Shown one piece after another: positions 1 through 6,785 of a stretch of 15,134 bases of DNA. A program made the translations under genes and the position numbers. The notes beneath the pieces were generated by a model. The model saw only the letters and a list, made by a program, of their open reading frames with translations, searched no databases and was not told where the DNA came from. Origin of the DNA: DATLFQ01 sp035540915. Its GTDB lineage: Bacteria; Actinomycetota; Acidimicrobiia; Acidimicrobiales; GCA-2861595. The stretch spans positions 1-15,134 of the forward strand of contig DATLFQ010000224.1 in NCBI GenBank assembly GCA_035540915.1. Reading direction: 5' to 3'. Within the stretch, counting starts at the first letter, position 1, and each line of letters opens with the position of its first letter.

Positions 1-471
1 CCCGGTCACGGCTACGACCTGCTGACCCGCCTGGAGCCCATGGGCTTCGACCGCAGCAACCCGGGCCGGATCTACCGGGCCCTGCGCTGGCTGGAGACGG
101 CCGGCTTCGTCGAGCCCAGCTGGGAGACGACCGGTGTCGGCCCCGCCCGCCGGGTCTTCGAGGTGACGTCGGCGGGCCGCCAGGCCATCGAGCTGACCGC
201 GCCCCGCCTGCGCAAGGAGGCCCGGGCGCTCGACGACGGCATGGGCCGCTACGTCCTGTCCCGGCTCAAGACGCTGTCCAAGCTGACCCAGGCCTACGAC
301 GTCCGGGTCGAGGCCACCCTGACGGTGCAGGCGAGCGACGAGGGGGCGGCCCGGCGCAAGGTGGAGCGTGCGTTCGGCCGGGCGCGGGCGGTGGACACCG
401 ACGTCCGCGCCACCGGCCAGGTCGACATCCTCGCTGTATTGCCGGAGCAGGACGACCCACCCTCCACCTAG
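1..471 (+). CDS. PadR-family transcriptional regulator, 5'-truncated
   Basis: The open frame runs from the first base, so the start lies outside the window; about 156 residues remain. The visible N-terminus (GHGYDLLTRLE, then NPGRIYRALRWLETAGFV) is the recognition part of a PadR winged helix. A wing follows (residues about 40-60, GPARRVFEVTSAGRQAI), then a helix (about 65-95) that would form the usual C-terminal dimerisation segment. PadR proteins are cytoplasmic repressors, often of transporters or stress genes. The target here is unknown. The last ~50 residues (DVRVEATLTVQ to QVDILAVLPEQ) look like a small beta-alpha-beta unit not typical of short PadR proteins. The gene ends tail to tail with the minus-strand gene; the two TAG stops share the palindrome CTAG at 468-471. 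The family call is confident; the role is not known. Confidence 0.85.
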   Translation, partial: PGHGYDLLTRLEPMGFDRSNPGRIYRALRWLETAGFVEPSWETTGVGPARRVFEVTSAGRQAIELTAPRLRKEARALDDGMGRYVLSRLKTLSKLTQAYDVRVEATLTVQASDEGAARRKVERAFGRARAVDTDVRATGQVDILAVLPEQDDPPST

Positions 472-932
472 GGGTTGGCCCGGCGCAGGTCGACGGTGAC
501 TGCGCCGTCGGCCACGGTGGCCGGGTAGGTCGTGAGGCCGGCACCGTCGGCCGGGTAGGTGGCGCCCGTGCACGGGTCGCGGAAGCGGCGCCCGGCCGCC
601 TCCCATCGCAGGACGCACGCCGGGTCGGGGCGCGCCGCATAGGCACTGACGGCCAGCCAGCCCTGCTCGACGTCGTCGCCGAGGTGCTGGACGAACACCT
701 CCCGATCGCGGTTGAGCGCGTCGGGGAACAGGACCGGGCCCCGCTCGGCGATCTCGTCGGCGAGCCGCTCGGCCTGGAACCGCAGCACCGGTGAGCCCAG
801 ATTGGCCTTCTCGGGGTTGTCGGCCGCGAACTGCACGACGGCGAACAGCAGGACGGCGGCGGCGGCGGCGGCCAGCAGCGACCCGACGACCACGGCGCGG
901 GTGCGCTGGCTCTGACGGCGCCGCATGGCCAT
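468..932 (-). CDS. small membrane-anchored protein with degenerate Rieske-like C-terminal part
   Basis: A 154-residue protein. Basic N-terminus (MAMRRRQSQRTR), one strong hydrophobic segment (about residues 13-36), then a soluble domain, so a single-pass anchor with the domain probably outside. Residues about 80-152 read like the end of a Rieske fold: FVQHLG..., C106, then RFRDPCTGATYPADG (C121), then a DGAVTVDL strand. Genuine Rieske proteins carry CxH and CxxH cluster ligands. Here the second motif is DPCTG with no His and the first has one Cys and no His, so a [2Fe-2S] cluster cannot bind in the usual way. It could be a structural relative or an unrelated disulfide protein. An AGGATGAGGG stretch lies directly before the ATG at 932; a second ATG follows at 926. 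It is divergent from sucC (57-base gap). Function unknown. Confidence 0.75.
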   Translation of the reverse strand: MAMRRRQSQRTRAVVVGSLLAAAAAAVLLFAVVQFAADNPEKANLGSPVLRFQAERLADEIAERGPVLFPDALNRDREVFVQHLGDDVEQGWLAVSAYAARPDPACVLRWEAAGRRFRDPCTGATYPADGAGLTTYPATVADGAVTVDLRRANP

Positions 933-975
933 CCCTCATCCTGGCGCGGCCCCGGGCGCAGCGGCGGCCGGCCCC

Positions 976-981
976 TAGTAT
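976..981 (+). promoter_or_regulatory. putative -10 hexamer TAGTAT for leaderless sucC transcript
   Basis: TAGTAT matches the actinobacterial -10 consensus TANNNT and ends 8 bases before the GTG of sucC. No Shine-Dalgarno lies between, so transcription would begin at or next to the start codon. No clear -35 is visible. It lies in the 57-base gap to the divergent membrane-protein gene. Confidence 0.5.
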
Positions 982-989
982 CCGGCCCG

Positions 990-2204
990 GTGGACCTTTT
1001 CGAGTTCCAGGGCAAGCAGTACCTGGCCCGTTACGGCGTCCCGGTGTCGACCGGCGGCGTCGCCACCGACGCCGACGGGGCGGTCGCCGCGGCGACTGCG
1101 GCCGGCTACCCGGCGGTGGTCAAGGCGCAGGTGCAGGTCGGCGGGCGCGGCAAGGCGGGCGGCATCCGGGTGTGCGCCGACGAGACAGAGGTGCGGGTGG
1201 CGGCCGGCGACATCCTGGGCATGGTCATCTCCGGCCACACGGTCCGGCGGGTGCTGGTCGAGGCGGCCGTCGGCATCGCCGCCGAGTGGTACGCCTCGTT
1301 CACCGTCGACCGCTCTGCCCGAGCGCACCTGGGCCTGCTGTCCGCCGAGGGCGGCGTGGACATCGAGCAGGTGGCGGCCGAACGGCCCGGTGCCCTCGCC
1401 CGGGTGCACCTGGGACCGGCCGCCGGGCTGTCGCCGGAGGCGGCCGGCGGCTGGGCGGTGGCGGCCGGGCTGCCGCCGGCGGTGGTGCCGGTCCTGCTGG
1501 CGCTGTACCGCTGTTTCGGCGAGGGCGACGCGGACCTGGTGGAGGTCAACCCGCTGGTGCTGACCGACGACGGCGCCGTGCTGGCGCTGGACGCCAAGGT
1601 GACCCTCGACGACAACGCCGCCTACCGCCACCCCGAGTGGGACGCCTTCCGCGGCCTGGAGGTCCTGGACGACCGGGAGCGGTTGGCCCGGGAGAAGGGC
1701 CTGCAGTACGTCGGCCTGGACGGCACCGTCGGCATCATCGCCAACGGCGCCGGGCTGGCAATGGCCACGCTCGACGTGGTCAACCAGGCCGGTGGCCGGC
1801 CGGCCAACTTCCTCGACATCGGCGGCGGGGCCAGTGCTGCCGTGATGGCCAACGCGCTGGAGGTGCTGGCCAGCGACGAGCGGGTCGGCTCTGTCTTCGT
1901 CAACATCTTCGGCGGCATCACCCGGGGCGACGAGGTGGCCCGGGGCATCGTCGACGCGCTGGGACGGGCGGAGGTCGGCGTACCGCTGGTGGTGCGCATC
2001 GACGGCACCAACGCCGAGGAGGGCCGGGCCATCCTGGCGGCCAACCGCTCCGAGCGACTGGTGAGCCGGCCCACCATGACCGAGGCGGCCGCCGAGGCCG
2101 TCCGCCTGGCTGCGGGGCCAGCCGACACGGCCGGCGTGGGGCAGGGGCTCCACGCTTCGGAGGAGGACGGGGTCGGGGCCCCGGCCGGGGGCCCGAAGGC
2201 GTGA
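990..2204 (+). CDS. sucC: succinate--CoA ligase (ADP/GDP-forming) subunit beta
   Basis: SucC is the nucleotide-binding half of succinyl-CoA synthetase (succinyl-CoA + NDP + Pi to succinate + CoA + NTP), a cytoplasmic TCA-cycle enzyme and partner of SucD. The start MDLFEFQGKQYLARYGVPV is the classic N-terminus and fixes the GTG at 990. The ATP-grasp lysine/glycine loop KAQVQVGGRGKAGGI spans residues 45-59, the metal-binding DLVEVNPLV is at 182-190, and the C-terminal CoA-ligase part has ANGAGLAMATLDVV (251-264), NFLDIGGGA (273-281) and VFVNIFGGITRGDEVA (302-317). The usual ITRCD cysteine is Gly here. Length is 404 residues, slightly above the usual ~385-395, because of a Gly/Pro-rich tail after about residue 376. 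The stop overlaps sucD by four bases (GTGA), so the two are translationally coupled. Confidence 0.96.
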   Translation: MDLFEFQGKQYLARYGVPVSTGGVATDADGAVAAATAAGYPAVVKAQVQVGGRGKAGGIRVCADETEVRVAAGDILGMVISGHTVRRVLVEAAVGIAAEWYASFTVDRSARAHLGLLSAEGGVDIEQVAAERPGALARVHLGPAAGLSPEAAGGWAVAAGLPPAVVPVLLALYRCFGEGDADLVEVNPLVLTDDGAVLALDAKVTLDDNAAYRHPEWDAFRGLEVLDDRERLAREKGLQYVGLDGTVGIIANGAGLAMATLDVVNQAGGRPANFLDIGGGASAAVMANALEVLASDERVGSVFVNIFGGITRGDEVARGIVDALGRAEVGVPLVVRIDGTNAEEGRAILAANRSERLVSRPTMTEAAAEAVRLAAGPADTAGVGQGLHASEEDGVGAPAGGPKA

Positions 2205-3100
2205 GCATCCTCGTCGACGAGACCACCAGGGTCGTGGTGCAGGGGTTGACCGGGAGCCAGGGCCGGTTCTACGGGCTGCGCAACCGGTCCTACGGCACCC
2301 AGGTGGTCGCCGGCACCCATCCCACCAAGGCGGGCAGCGACGTCGACGGCATCCCTATCTTCGCGTCGGTGGGCGACGCCGCCGCGGCGACCGGAGCCAC
2401 GGTGTCGTGCATGTTCGTGCCGGCGCCGGCGGTCTTCGGCGCAGTCGTCGAGGCGGCCGAGGCGGGCATGGCGCTTATCGTGGTCATCACCGAGGGCGTG
2501 CCCGTGCACGACGAGGTGCGCCTGTTCGAGCGCCTGTCGTCGGACCATCCGGGCACCCGGCTGCTCGGCCCCAACTGCCCGGGCGTCATCACGCCGGGCC
2601 GGTGCAACATCGGCATCACGGCCGGCGAGATCGCGCTGGCCGGCGGACCGGTCGGCATCGTCAGCCGCTCGGGCACCTTGACCTACCAGGCGCTCTACGA
2701 GTTGAAGCAGAAGGGCGTCGGGGTCACCACCTGCGTGGGCATCGGCGGCGATCCGGTCCCGGGGACGACGTTCATCGACTGCCTGACCATGTTCGAGGCC
2801 GACGACGAGACGGCTGCCGTCCTGCTGATCGGCGAGATCGGCGGGTCGGCCGAGGAGGAGGCGGCCGAGTTCGTGGCGTCGTCCATGGCCAAGCCGGTCG
2901 TCGCCTACGTGGCCGGTGTGACGGCGCCGCCCGGTCGGCGCATGGGCCACGCCGGCGCGATCGTCACCGGATCGAGGGGCACGGCCCGGGCCAAGATGGA
3001 GGCGCTGTCCGCCGCCGGCGTGCAGGTGGCCGGCAACCCGACCGAGGCCGGCGACCTCGTGGCGGCACTCGTGGCCGGCCTGAGAGGCTCGACGACATGA
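2201..3100 (+). CDS. sucD: succinate--CoA ligase subunit alpha
   Basis: SucD binds CoA and carries the phosphohistidine intermediate of succinyl-CoA synthetase. The 299-residue length is normal. The CoA-binding Rossmann part has VVVQGLTGSQGRFY (residues 11-24) and ITEGVPVHD (96-104). The ligase part has LLGPNCPGVITPG (121-133), GIVSRSGTLTYQ (152-163), GIGGDPVPGTTFIDCL (180-195) and the phosphohistidine loop RRMGHAGAIV with H250. The first motif normally ends FH and here ends FY, and the following stretch (GTHPTKAGSDVDGIPIF) departs from the common GVTPGKGG pattern, so this is a divergent branch with the catalytic residues intact. The GTG start at 2201 overlaps the sucC stop. The TGA overlaps the next gene's ATG (ATGA at 3097-3100). 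Confidence 0.96.
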   Translation: MSILVDETTRVVVQGLTGSQGRFYGLRNRSYGTQVVAGTHPTKAGSDVDGIPIFASVGDAAAATGATVSCMFVPAPAVFGAVVEAAEAGMALIVVITEGVPVHDEVRLFERLSSDHPGTRLLGPNCPGVITPGRCNIGITAGEIALAGGPVGIVSRSGTLTYQALYELKQKGVGVTTCVGIGGDPVPGTTFIDCLTMFEADDETAAVLLIGEIGGSAEEEAAEFVASSMAKPVVAYVAGVTAPPGRRMGHAGAIVTGSRGTARAKMEALSAAGVQVAGNPTEAGDLVAALVAGLRGSTT

Positions 3101-3612
3101 CGATGACCCGGCGGGGCCGATCGGCGGCGGCCGCACTGGTGCTCGCCGTGGCGTTGGCCGGCTGCTCGGACGACGACGGCCAGGCGTCGACAGACGAGAG
3201 GCGGGCCGGCACGCCGCCGGGCGGCGTGGCCGGCGGCGCCGACTGCCCCGTCACCGCTGCCGAGGTGAACGAGGTGGTGGGCACCACCCTCACCGCCGTG
3301 GAGGGTTGCACCTTCCTCGACCGGGATCCGGCCGGCACCGGAGCAACCCTGGTCGAGGTGGCGACGGCCGGCCACGACGGGACGGACGAGGCGGTGCAGT
3401 CGCTCCGGGCCACGCTGGCGGCCGAGTTCGAGGTGGAGGACGTGGCCGACGTCGGTGACGCGGCCTTCTCGTTCCAGCGGGTGGGGAGCGAGGTGGTGGC
3501 GCTGGTGGTCTTCGATGGCAGCTCCCAGGTGAAGATCACGCTGGGCACCGCCCAGCCGCGGGCCGACGCGGTGGCCACGCTGGTCCGGTTGTACCGGCTG
3601 ACCCGGGCCTGA
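3097..3612 (+). CDS. lipoprotein, DUF3558-like
   Basis: A 171-residue predicted lipoprotein. A basic start (MTMTRRGR) leads into a hydrophobic h-region and the lipobox ALAGC with the lipidated Cys at residue 23, followed by an acidic, flexible stretch (SDDDG). The mature domain begins CPVTAAEVNEVVG and has a second Cys at 71, probably disulfide-bonded to C50. This pattern (C, helix with EV..VG, C, then alternating strands) resembles DUF3558 lipoproteins of actinobacteria, whose function is not established. The ATG at 3097 overlaps the sucD stop by four bases; an ATG at 3103 is the alternative start. An AGAGG lies about nine bases before 3097. It is cotranscribed with sucCD, but I see no functional tie to succinyl-CoA metabolism. 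The lipoprotein call is firm; the domain call is tentative. Confidence 0.82.
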   Translation: MTMTRRGRSAAAALVLAVALAGCSDDDGQASTDERRAGTPPGGVAGGADCPVTAAEVNEVVGTTLTAVEGCTFLDRDPAGTGATLVEVATAGHDGTDEAVQSLRATLAAEFEVEDVADVGDAAFSFQRVGSEVVALVVFDGSSQVKITLGTAQPRADAVATLVRLYRLTRA

Positions 3613-3636
3613 CGACCGCTGCGGGAGCCACCCCGG

Positions 3637-3642
3637 TAGCCT
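3637..3642 (+). promoter_or_regulatory. putative -10 hexamer TAGCCT for leaderless amidase transcript
   Basis: TAGCCT fits TANNNT and ends 8 bases before the GTG at 3651, the same spacing as at sucC. No Shine-Dalgarno intervenes. It gives the amidase a promoter separate from the sucCD-lipoprotein operon. Confidence 0.45.
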
Positions 3643-3650
3643 GGCCCGTC

Positions 3651-4712
3651 GTGCGCAGGGCGGTGGCCGCACTCTTCGTTCTGTCGCTCGTCGCGGCGCT
3701 GGTCGTGACCGTCCGGGACGACGACCCCGAGGGGACGGCGACGGCGGCCGCCGGTCCGGTGACGACGTCGTCGACCTCCTCCACCTCCTCCACCTCGTCG
3801 ACCGTGGTGGCGACCACCGTTCCGCCCCAGACGACGACCACCGCCGCGCCGGCACCCCTGACGGCGCCGACCGCGGCGCCGCCGGCCGCCGCCTCGGCAC
3901 CCCTTCCCAAGGTGGTGGTGTCGCCCCGCGGGGTGGTGGTCCCGGTGACCGGCCGCGAGGGGGACGCCTTCCAGGTCAGGACGCCGTGCGGCCGCAGCGC
4001 CGTGCTGGCGGGCGGGACCCCGGTCAGCGAGGCGACGGTGGTCCTCGACGCTGGGCACGGCGGGTCGGAGCCGGGCGCGGTCAGCCCTGCCGGACTGTCG
4101 GAGAAGGTGGTCAACCTGGCCGTCGTCAACCACGCCCGCGACGCCCTCGAGCGGGCCGGCAAGCCGACCGTCCTCACCCGCACCGCCGACTACCGCATCC
4201 CGTTGGCGTCGCGCGCCGCCGTGGTGATGGCGTTGCGCCCCAAGGCTTTCGTGTCGGTGCACCACAACGCCGAACCGGACGGGCCCCGGCCCGCGCCGGG
4301 GTCGGAGACCTACTACCAGGTGGCCTCGCCCGAGTCGAAGCGCCTGGCCGGCCTCGTCTACGAGGAGGTGGTGAAGGCGCTCTCGGCCTACCCGCTCACC
4401 TGGGTCGCCGACAGCGACGCCGGCGCCAAGTACCGCCGCAATGCCAGCGGCGACGACTACTACGGCATCCTGCGGCGCACGCAGGGCGTGCCGTCGGTGC
4501 TGGCCGAGTTGGCCTTCGTGTCCAACCCGCCTGAGGCCGACCTGGTGGCCCGGCCCGACGTGCAGAAGATCGAGGGCGAAGCGGTGGCCCGGGGCATCCT
4601 GCGCTTCCTGGACACCGCCGACCCGGGGTCGGGCTACGTCGAGCCCTACCCCCGCGACAGCCCGGCGGGCGGAGGCGGTGGTTCCTCGGGCTGCGTCGAC
4701 CCGCCGCTGTAG
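3651..4712 (+). CDS. exported N-acetylmuramoyl-L-alanine amidase (Amidase_3)
   Basis: A zinc amidase that cuts the bond between muramic acid and the peptide stem of peptidoglycan, acting outside the membrane in cell-wall remodelling or daughter-cell separation. The 353 residues start with a signal peptide or anchor (MRRAVAALFVLSLVAALVV), then a Ser/Thr/Pro/Ala linker (about 36-85). The catalytic domain (about 127-322) has all four Amidase_3 marks: VVLDAGHGG with H136, the following E151 (LSEKVVNLAV), SVHHNAEP with H204, and LAELAFVSNPPEADL with E286. The tail is Gly-rich with a lone Cys near the end. There is no recognisable peptidoglycan-binding repeat. The GTG start is supported by the signal peptide and by a TAGCCT hexamer 8 bases upstream. 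Its TAG stop lies within the putative -10 of purN. Confidence 0.93.
   Translation: MRRAVAALFVLSLVAALVVTVRDDDPEGTATAAAGPVTTSSTSSTSSTSSTVVATTVPPQTTTTAAPAPLTAPTAAPPAAASAPLPKVVVSPRGVVVPVTGREGDAFQVRTPCGRSAVLAGGTPVSEATVVLDAGHGGSEPGAVSPAGLSEKVVNLAVVNHARDALERAGKPTVLTRTADYRIPLASRAAVVMALRPKAFVSVHHNAEPDGPRPAPGSETYYQVASPESKRLAGLVYEEVVKALSAYPLTWVADSDAGAKYRRNASGDDYYGILRRTQGVPSVLAELAFVSNPPEADLVARPDVQKIEGEAVARGILRFLDTADPGSGYVEPYPRDSPAGGGGGSSGCVDPPL
3768..3803 (+). repeat. four 9-base imperfect tandem units in the amidase linker
   Basis: Units read TCGTCGACC, TCCTCCACC, TCCTCCACC, TCGTCGACC: the outer two are identical and the inner two are identical. They encode a Ser-Thr-Ser-type run in the flexible extracellular linker, which could vary in length by slippage. 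Confidence 0.7.
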
Positions 4713-4715
4713 CGT
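4710..4715 (+). promoter_or_regulatory. putative -10 hexamer TAGCGT for purN operon, overlapping amidase stop codon
   Basis: TAGCGT fits TANNNT and ends 7 bases before the purN GTG at 4723. Its first three bases are the amidase stop codon. It may be chance, but the spacing matches other genes here. It would drive the purN-purH-folD-metF operon. Confidence 0.4.
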
Positions 4716-4722
4716 GGCCGCC

Positions 4723-5280
4723 GTGCGCGTCGCGGTGCTGGCCTCGGGAAGCGGGACGATCCTGGAGGCCATCCTCGGCGACGGGGTGCCGGTGGCCCTG
4801 GTGGCGGTCGACCGGCCGTGCCGGGCCATCGACGTGGCGAGCGCCGCCGGCATCCCGGCCGAGCTGGTCCGGCGGGACAGCTTCGGCCCCGACTTCGACC
4901 GCCTGGCCTACACCCACCGCCTGATGGACGCCCTGCTGGCGGCCCGCATCGACCTGGTGGTCATGGCCGGCTTCGGAACCGTCCTCGACAAGCCGCTCTT
5001 CGACACCTACGGCGGGCGGGTCCTGAACACCCATCCGGCGCTGCTGCCCGCCTTCGCCGGCTGGCACGCGGTCGAGGCGGCGCTGGCGGCCGGCGTCAAG
5101 GTCACGGGCTGCACCGTCCACGTCGCCACCGCCGAGGTCGACGCCGGCCCCATCCTGGCCCAGGAGGCGGTGCCGGTCCTGCCCGGCGACACGGTGGCCA
5201 CGCTGCACGAGCGGATCAAGGCGGTCGAGCGACGGCTCTACCCGGCCACCATCAAGGCGGTCATGGCGGCGGCGCCATGA
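4723..5280 (+). CDS. purN: phosphoribosylglycinamide formyltransferase
   Basis: PurN transfers the formyl group of 10-formyl-tetrahydrofolate to GAR, the third step of purine synthesis, in the cytoplasm. The 185-residue length is typical. Seen: the N-terminal phosphate loop MRVAVLASGSGTILEAIL, the catalytic N102/H104 in VLNTHPALLPAF, D140 in TAEVDAGPILAQ, and the C-terminal HERIKAVERRLYP. The loop residue that is usually Asn (GTNL) is Ile here (GTIL, residue 13), an unusual change at a residue that contacts the substrate phosphate. GTG at 4723 gives the canonical N-terminus; a GTG three codons upstream (4714) is possible. First gene of a one-carbon operon; its TGA overlaps the purH ATG (ATGA). 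Confidence 0.95.
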   Translation: MRVAVLASGSGTILEAILGDGVPVALVAVDRPCRAIDVASAAGIPAELVRRDSFGPDFDRLAYTHRLMDALLAARIDLVVMAGFGTVLDKPLFDTYGGRVLNTHPALLPAFAGWHAVEAALAAGVKVTGCTVHVATAEVDAGPILAQEAVPVLPGDTVATLHERIKAVERRLYPATIKAVMAAAP

Positions 5281-6785
5281 GGCGGGCGCTGCTGTCGGTC
5301 TACGACAAGACCGGGCTGGAGGCGCTGGCGTCGGGCCTGGTCGGCCTCGGGTTCGAGCTGGTGTCCAGCGGCGGCACGTCGGCGGCGCTGGCCGCCGCCG
5401 GCATCGCGCACCTGGAGGTGGAGGCGCTGACCGGCTCGCCGGAGATGCTGGGCGGCCGGGTGAAGACGTTGCACCCCAAGGTCCACGGCGGCATCCTGGC
5501 CGACCGCTCGGTGCCCTCCCACCTGGCCGACCTCGAGGCCAACGACATCTCGCCCGTCGACCTCGTGGTGTGCAACCTGTACCCGTTCTCCCGCCAGCCG
5601 TCGATCGAGATGATCGACGTGGGGGGGCCGACCATGGTGCGGGCGGCGGCCAAGAACCACGCCCACGTCGGTGTGGTGGTCGACCCGGCCGACTACGGCG
5701 AGGTGCTCGACGAGCTGCGCCGCGACGGCGAGCTGAGCGACGCCACCCGCCGCCGCCTGGCCCGGGCCGCCTTCGCCCACACGGCCGCCTACGACGCCGT
5801 CATCGTGTCGTGGTTCGACGAGGCGGACGGCGAGGTGCTTCCCCCGACGCTCCACCTGGCCCTGGAACGGGCGCCCCAGCCGCTGCGCTACGGCGAGAAC
5901 CCCCACCAGCGGGCGGCGCGCTACCGCCAGGTGTGCCCGCCCTCGTGGTGGGACGGCGTCGAGCAGCTGGCCGGGATGGCGCTGTCGTACCTGAACCTGT
6001 ACGACGCCGAGGCCGCCTGGCGCATGGTGCACGACCTCGGCGCCCGCCCGGCATGCGTCATCGTCAAGCACGCCAATCCCTGTGGCGTCGCGGTGGCGGG
6101 CGACCTCGTCGCCGCCTACGCGGGGGCGCTGACCGGCGACGAGCGGTCGGCGTTCGGCGGCATCGTGGCGGTCAACGGGCCGCTGACTGCGGCGGTGGCC
6201 GACGCCGTGGCCGGGGGCCCCCAGGCCGACGTCGTCGTGGCGCCGTCGTTCGAGCCGGCCGCCGTCGAGCGGCTGGTGGCCCGGCGCAAGGCCACCCGGC
6301 TGCTGGCCGCTCCGGCGCCCGAGGCGGTGCCGCGCCACTACCGGCAGTTCGCCGGCGGGTTCCTGGTCCAGGAGCCGCACCGCTTCGACGCGGGGCGCGA
6401 CGAGTGGCGGGTGGCCACGAAGGTGGCGCCCACCGAGGCGCAGTGGGCCGACGCCGAGCTGGCGTGGCGCATCGGCGGCCACGTGAAGTCCAACTCCATC
6501 GTGCTGGTGGCGGGCGGCCGGGCGGTAGGCATCGGCGCCGGCCAGCAGAGCCGGGTCGACGCCGCCGAGCTGGCTGCGGCCAAGGCGGGTGGCCGGGCCG
6601 CCGGGGGCGCCTGTGCCAGCGACGCCTTCTACCCCTTCCGGGACGGCGTCGACGCGGCGGCGGCGGCCGGGGTGGCCGTGGTCGTCCAGCCCGGCGGCAG
6701 CCTGCGCGACGACGAGGTGGTCGCCGCCGCCGACGAGCACGGCATCGCCATGGTCCTCACCGGCGAACGCCACTTCCTTCATTGA
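5277..6785 (+). CDS. purH: bifunctional AICAR formyltransferase / IMP cyclohydrolase
   Basis: PurH catalyses the last two steps to IMP: formylation of AICAR by 10-formyl-THF, then ring closure. At 502 residues it is near the family norm (~510-530). The N-terminal MGS/cyclohydrolase domain (about 1-190) has LLSVYDKTGL, SSGGTSAAL, GRVKTLHPKVHGGIL (60-74), NLYPF and DVGGPTMVRAAAKN. The C-terminal transformylase domain has LRYGENPHQ (203-211), the catalytic VKHANPCGVA (263-272), AFGGIVAVN (292-300), KSNSIVL (404-410), GAGQQSRVDA (420-429) and ASDAFYPFRDG. The protein ends RHFLH where most relatives end RHFRH. The ATG at 5277 overlaps the purN stop, and the TGA overlaps a probable TTG start of folD (TTGA), so translation is coupled on both sides. 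Confidence 0.97.
   Translation: MRRALLSVYDKTGLEALASGLVGLGFELVSSGGTSAALAAAGIAHLEVEALTGSPEMLGGRVKTLHPKVHGGILADRSVPSHLADLEANDISPVDLVVCNLYPFSRQPSIEMIDVGGPTMVRAAAKNHAHVGVVVDPADYGEVLDELRRDGELSDATRRRLARAAFAHTAAYDAVIVSWFDEADGEVLPPTLHLALERAPQPLRYGENPHQRAARYRQVCPPSWWDGVEQLAGMALSYLNLYDAEAAWRMVHDLGARPACVIVKHANPCGVAVAGDLVAAYAGALTGDERSAFGGIVAVNGPLTAAVADAVAGGPQADVVVAPSFEPAAVERLVARRKATRLLAAPAPEAVPRHYRQFAGGFLVQEPHRFDAGRDEWRVATKVAPTEAQWADAELAWRIGGHVKSNSIVLVAGGRAVGIGAGQQSRVDAAELAAAKAGGRAAGGACASDAFYPFRDGVDAAAAAGVAVVVQPGGSLRDDEVVAAADEHGIAMVLTGERHFLH

Noticed and set aside
791..3100. Very long plus-strand frame (769 codons) running through sucC into sucD
   Set aside because: Only its last 300 codons (sucD from 2201) have protein-like composition. 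The rest is an Arg/Gly/Ala-rich shadow of sucC in another frame, typical of very high GC.
990..3100. Malate--CoA ligase (mtkAB) instead of succinyl-CoA ligase
   Set aside because: No serine-cycle genes (malyl-CoA lyase, hydroxypyruvate reductase and others) are nearby, and the motifs fit SucCD; divergence alone is not enough.
1622..3136. Long minus-strand open frames opposite sucCD, purH, folD and icd
   Set aside because: They are antisense to enzymes with intact motifs, have His/Arg/Gly-biased composition and show no recognisable domains.
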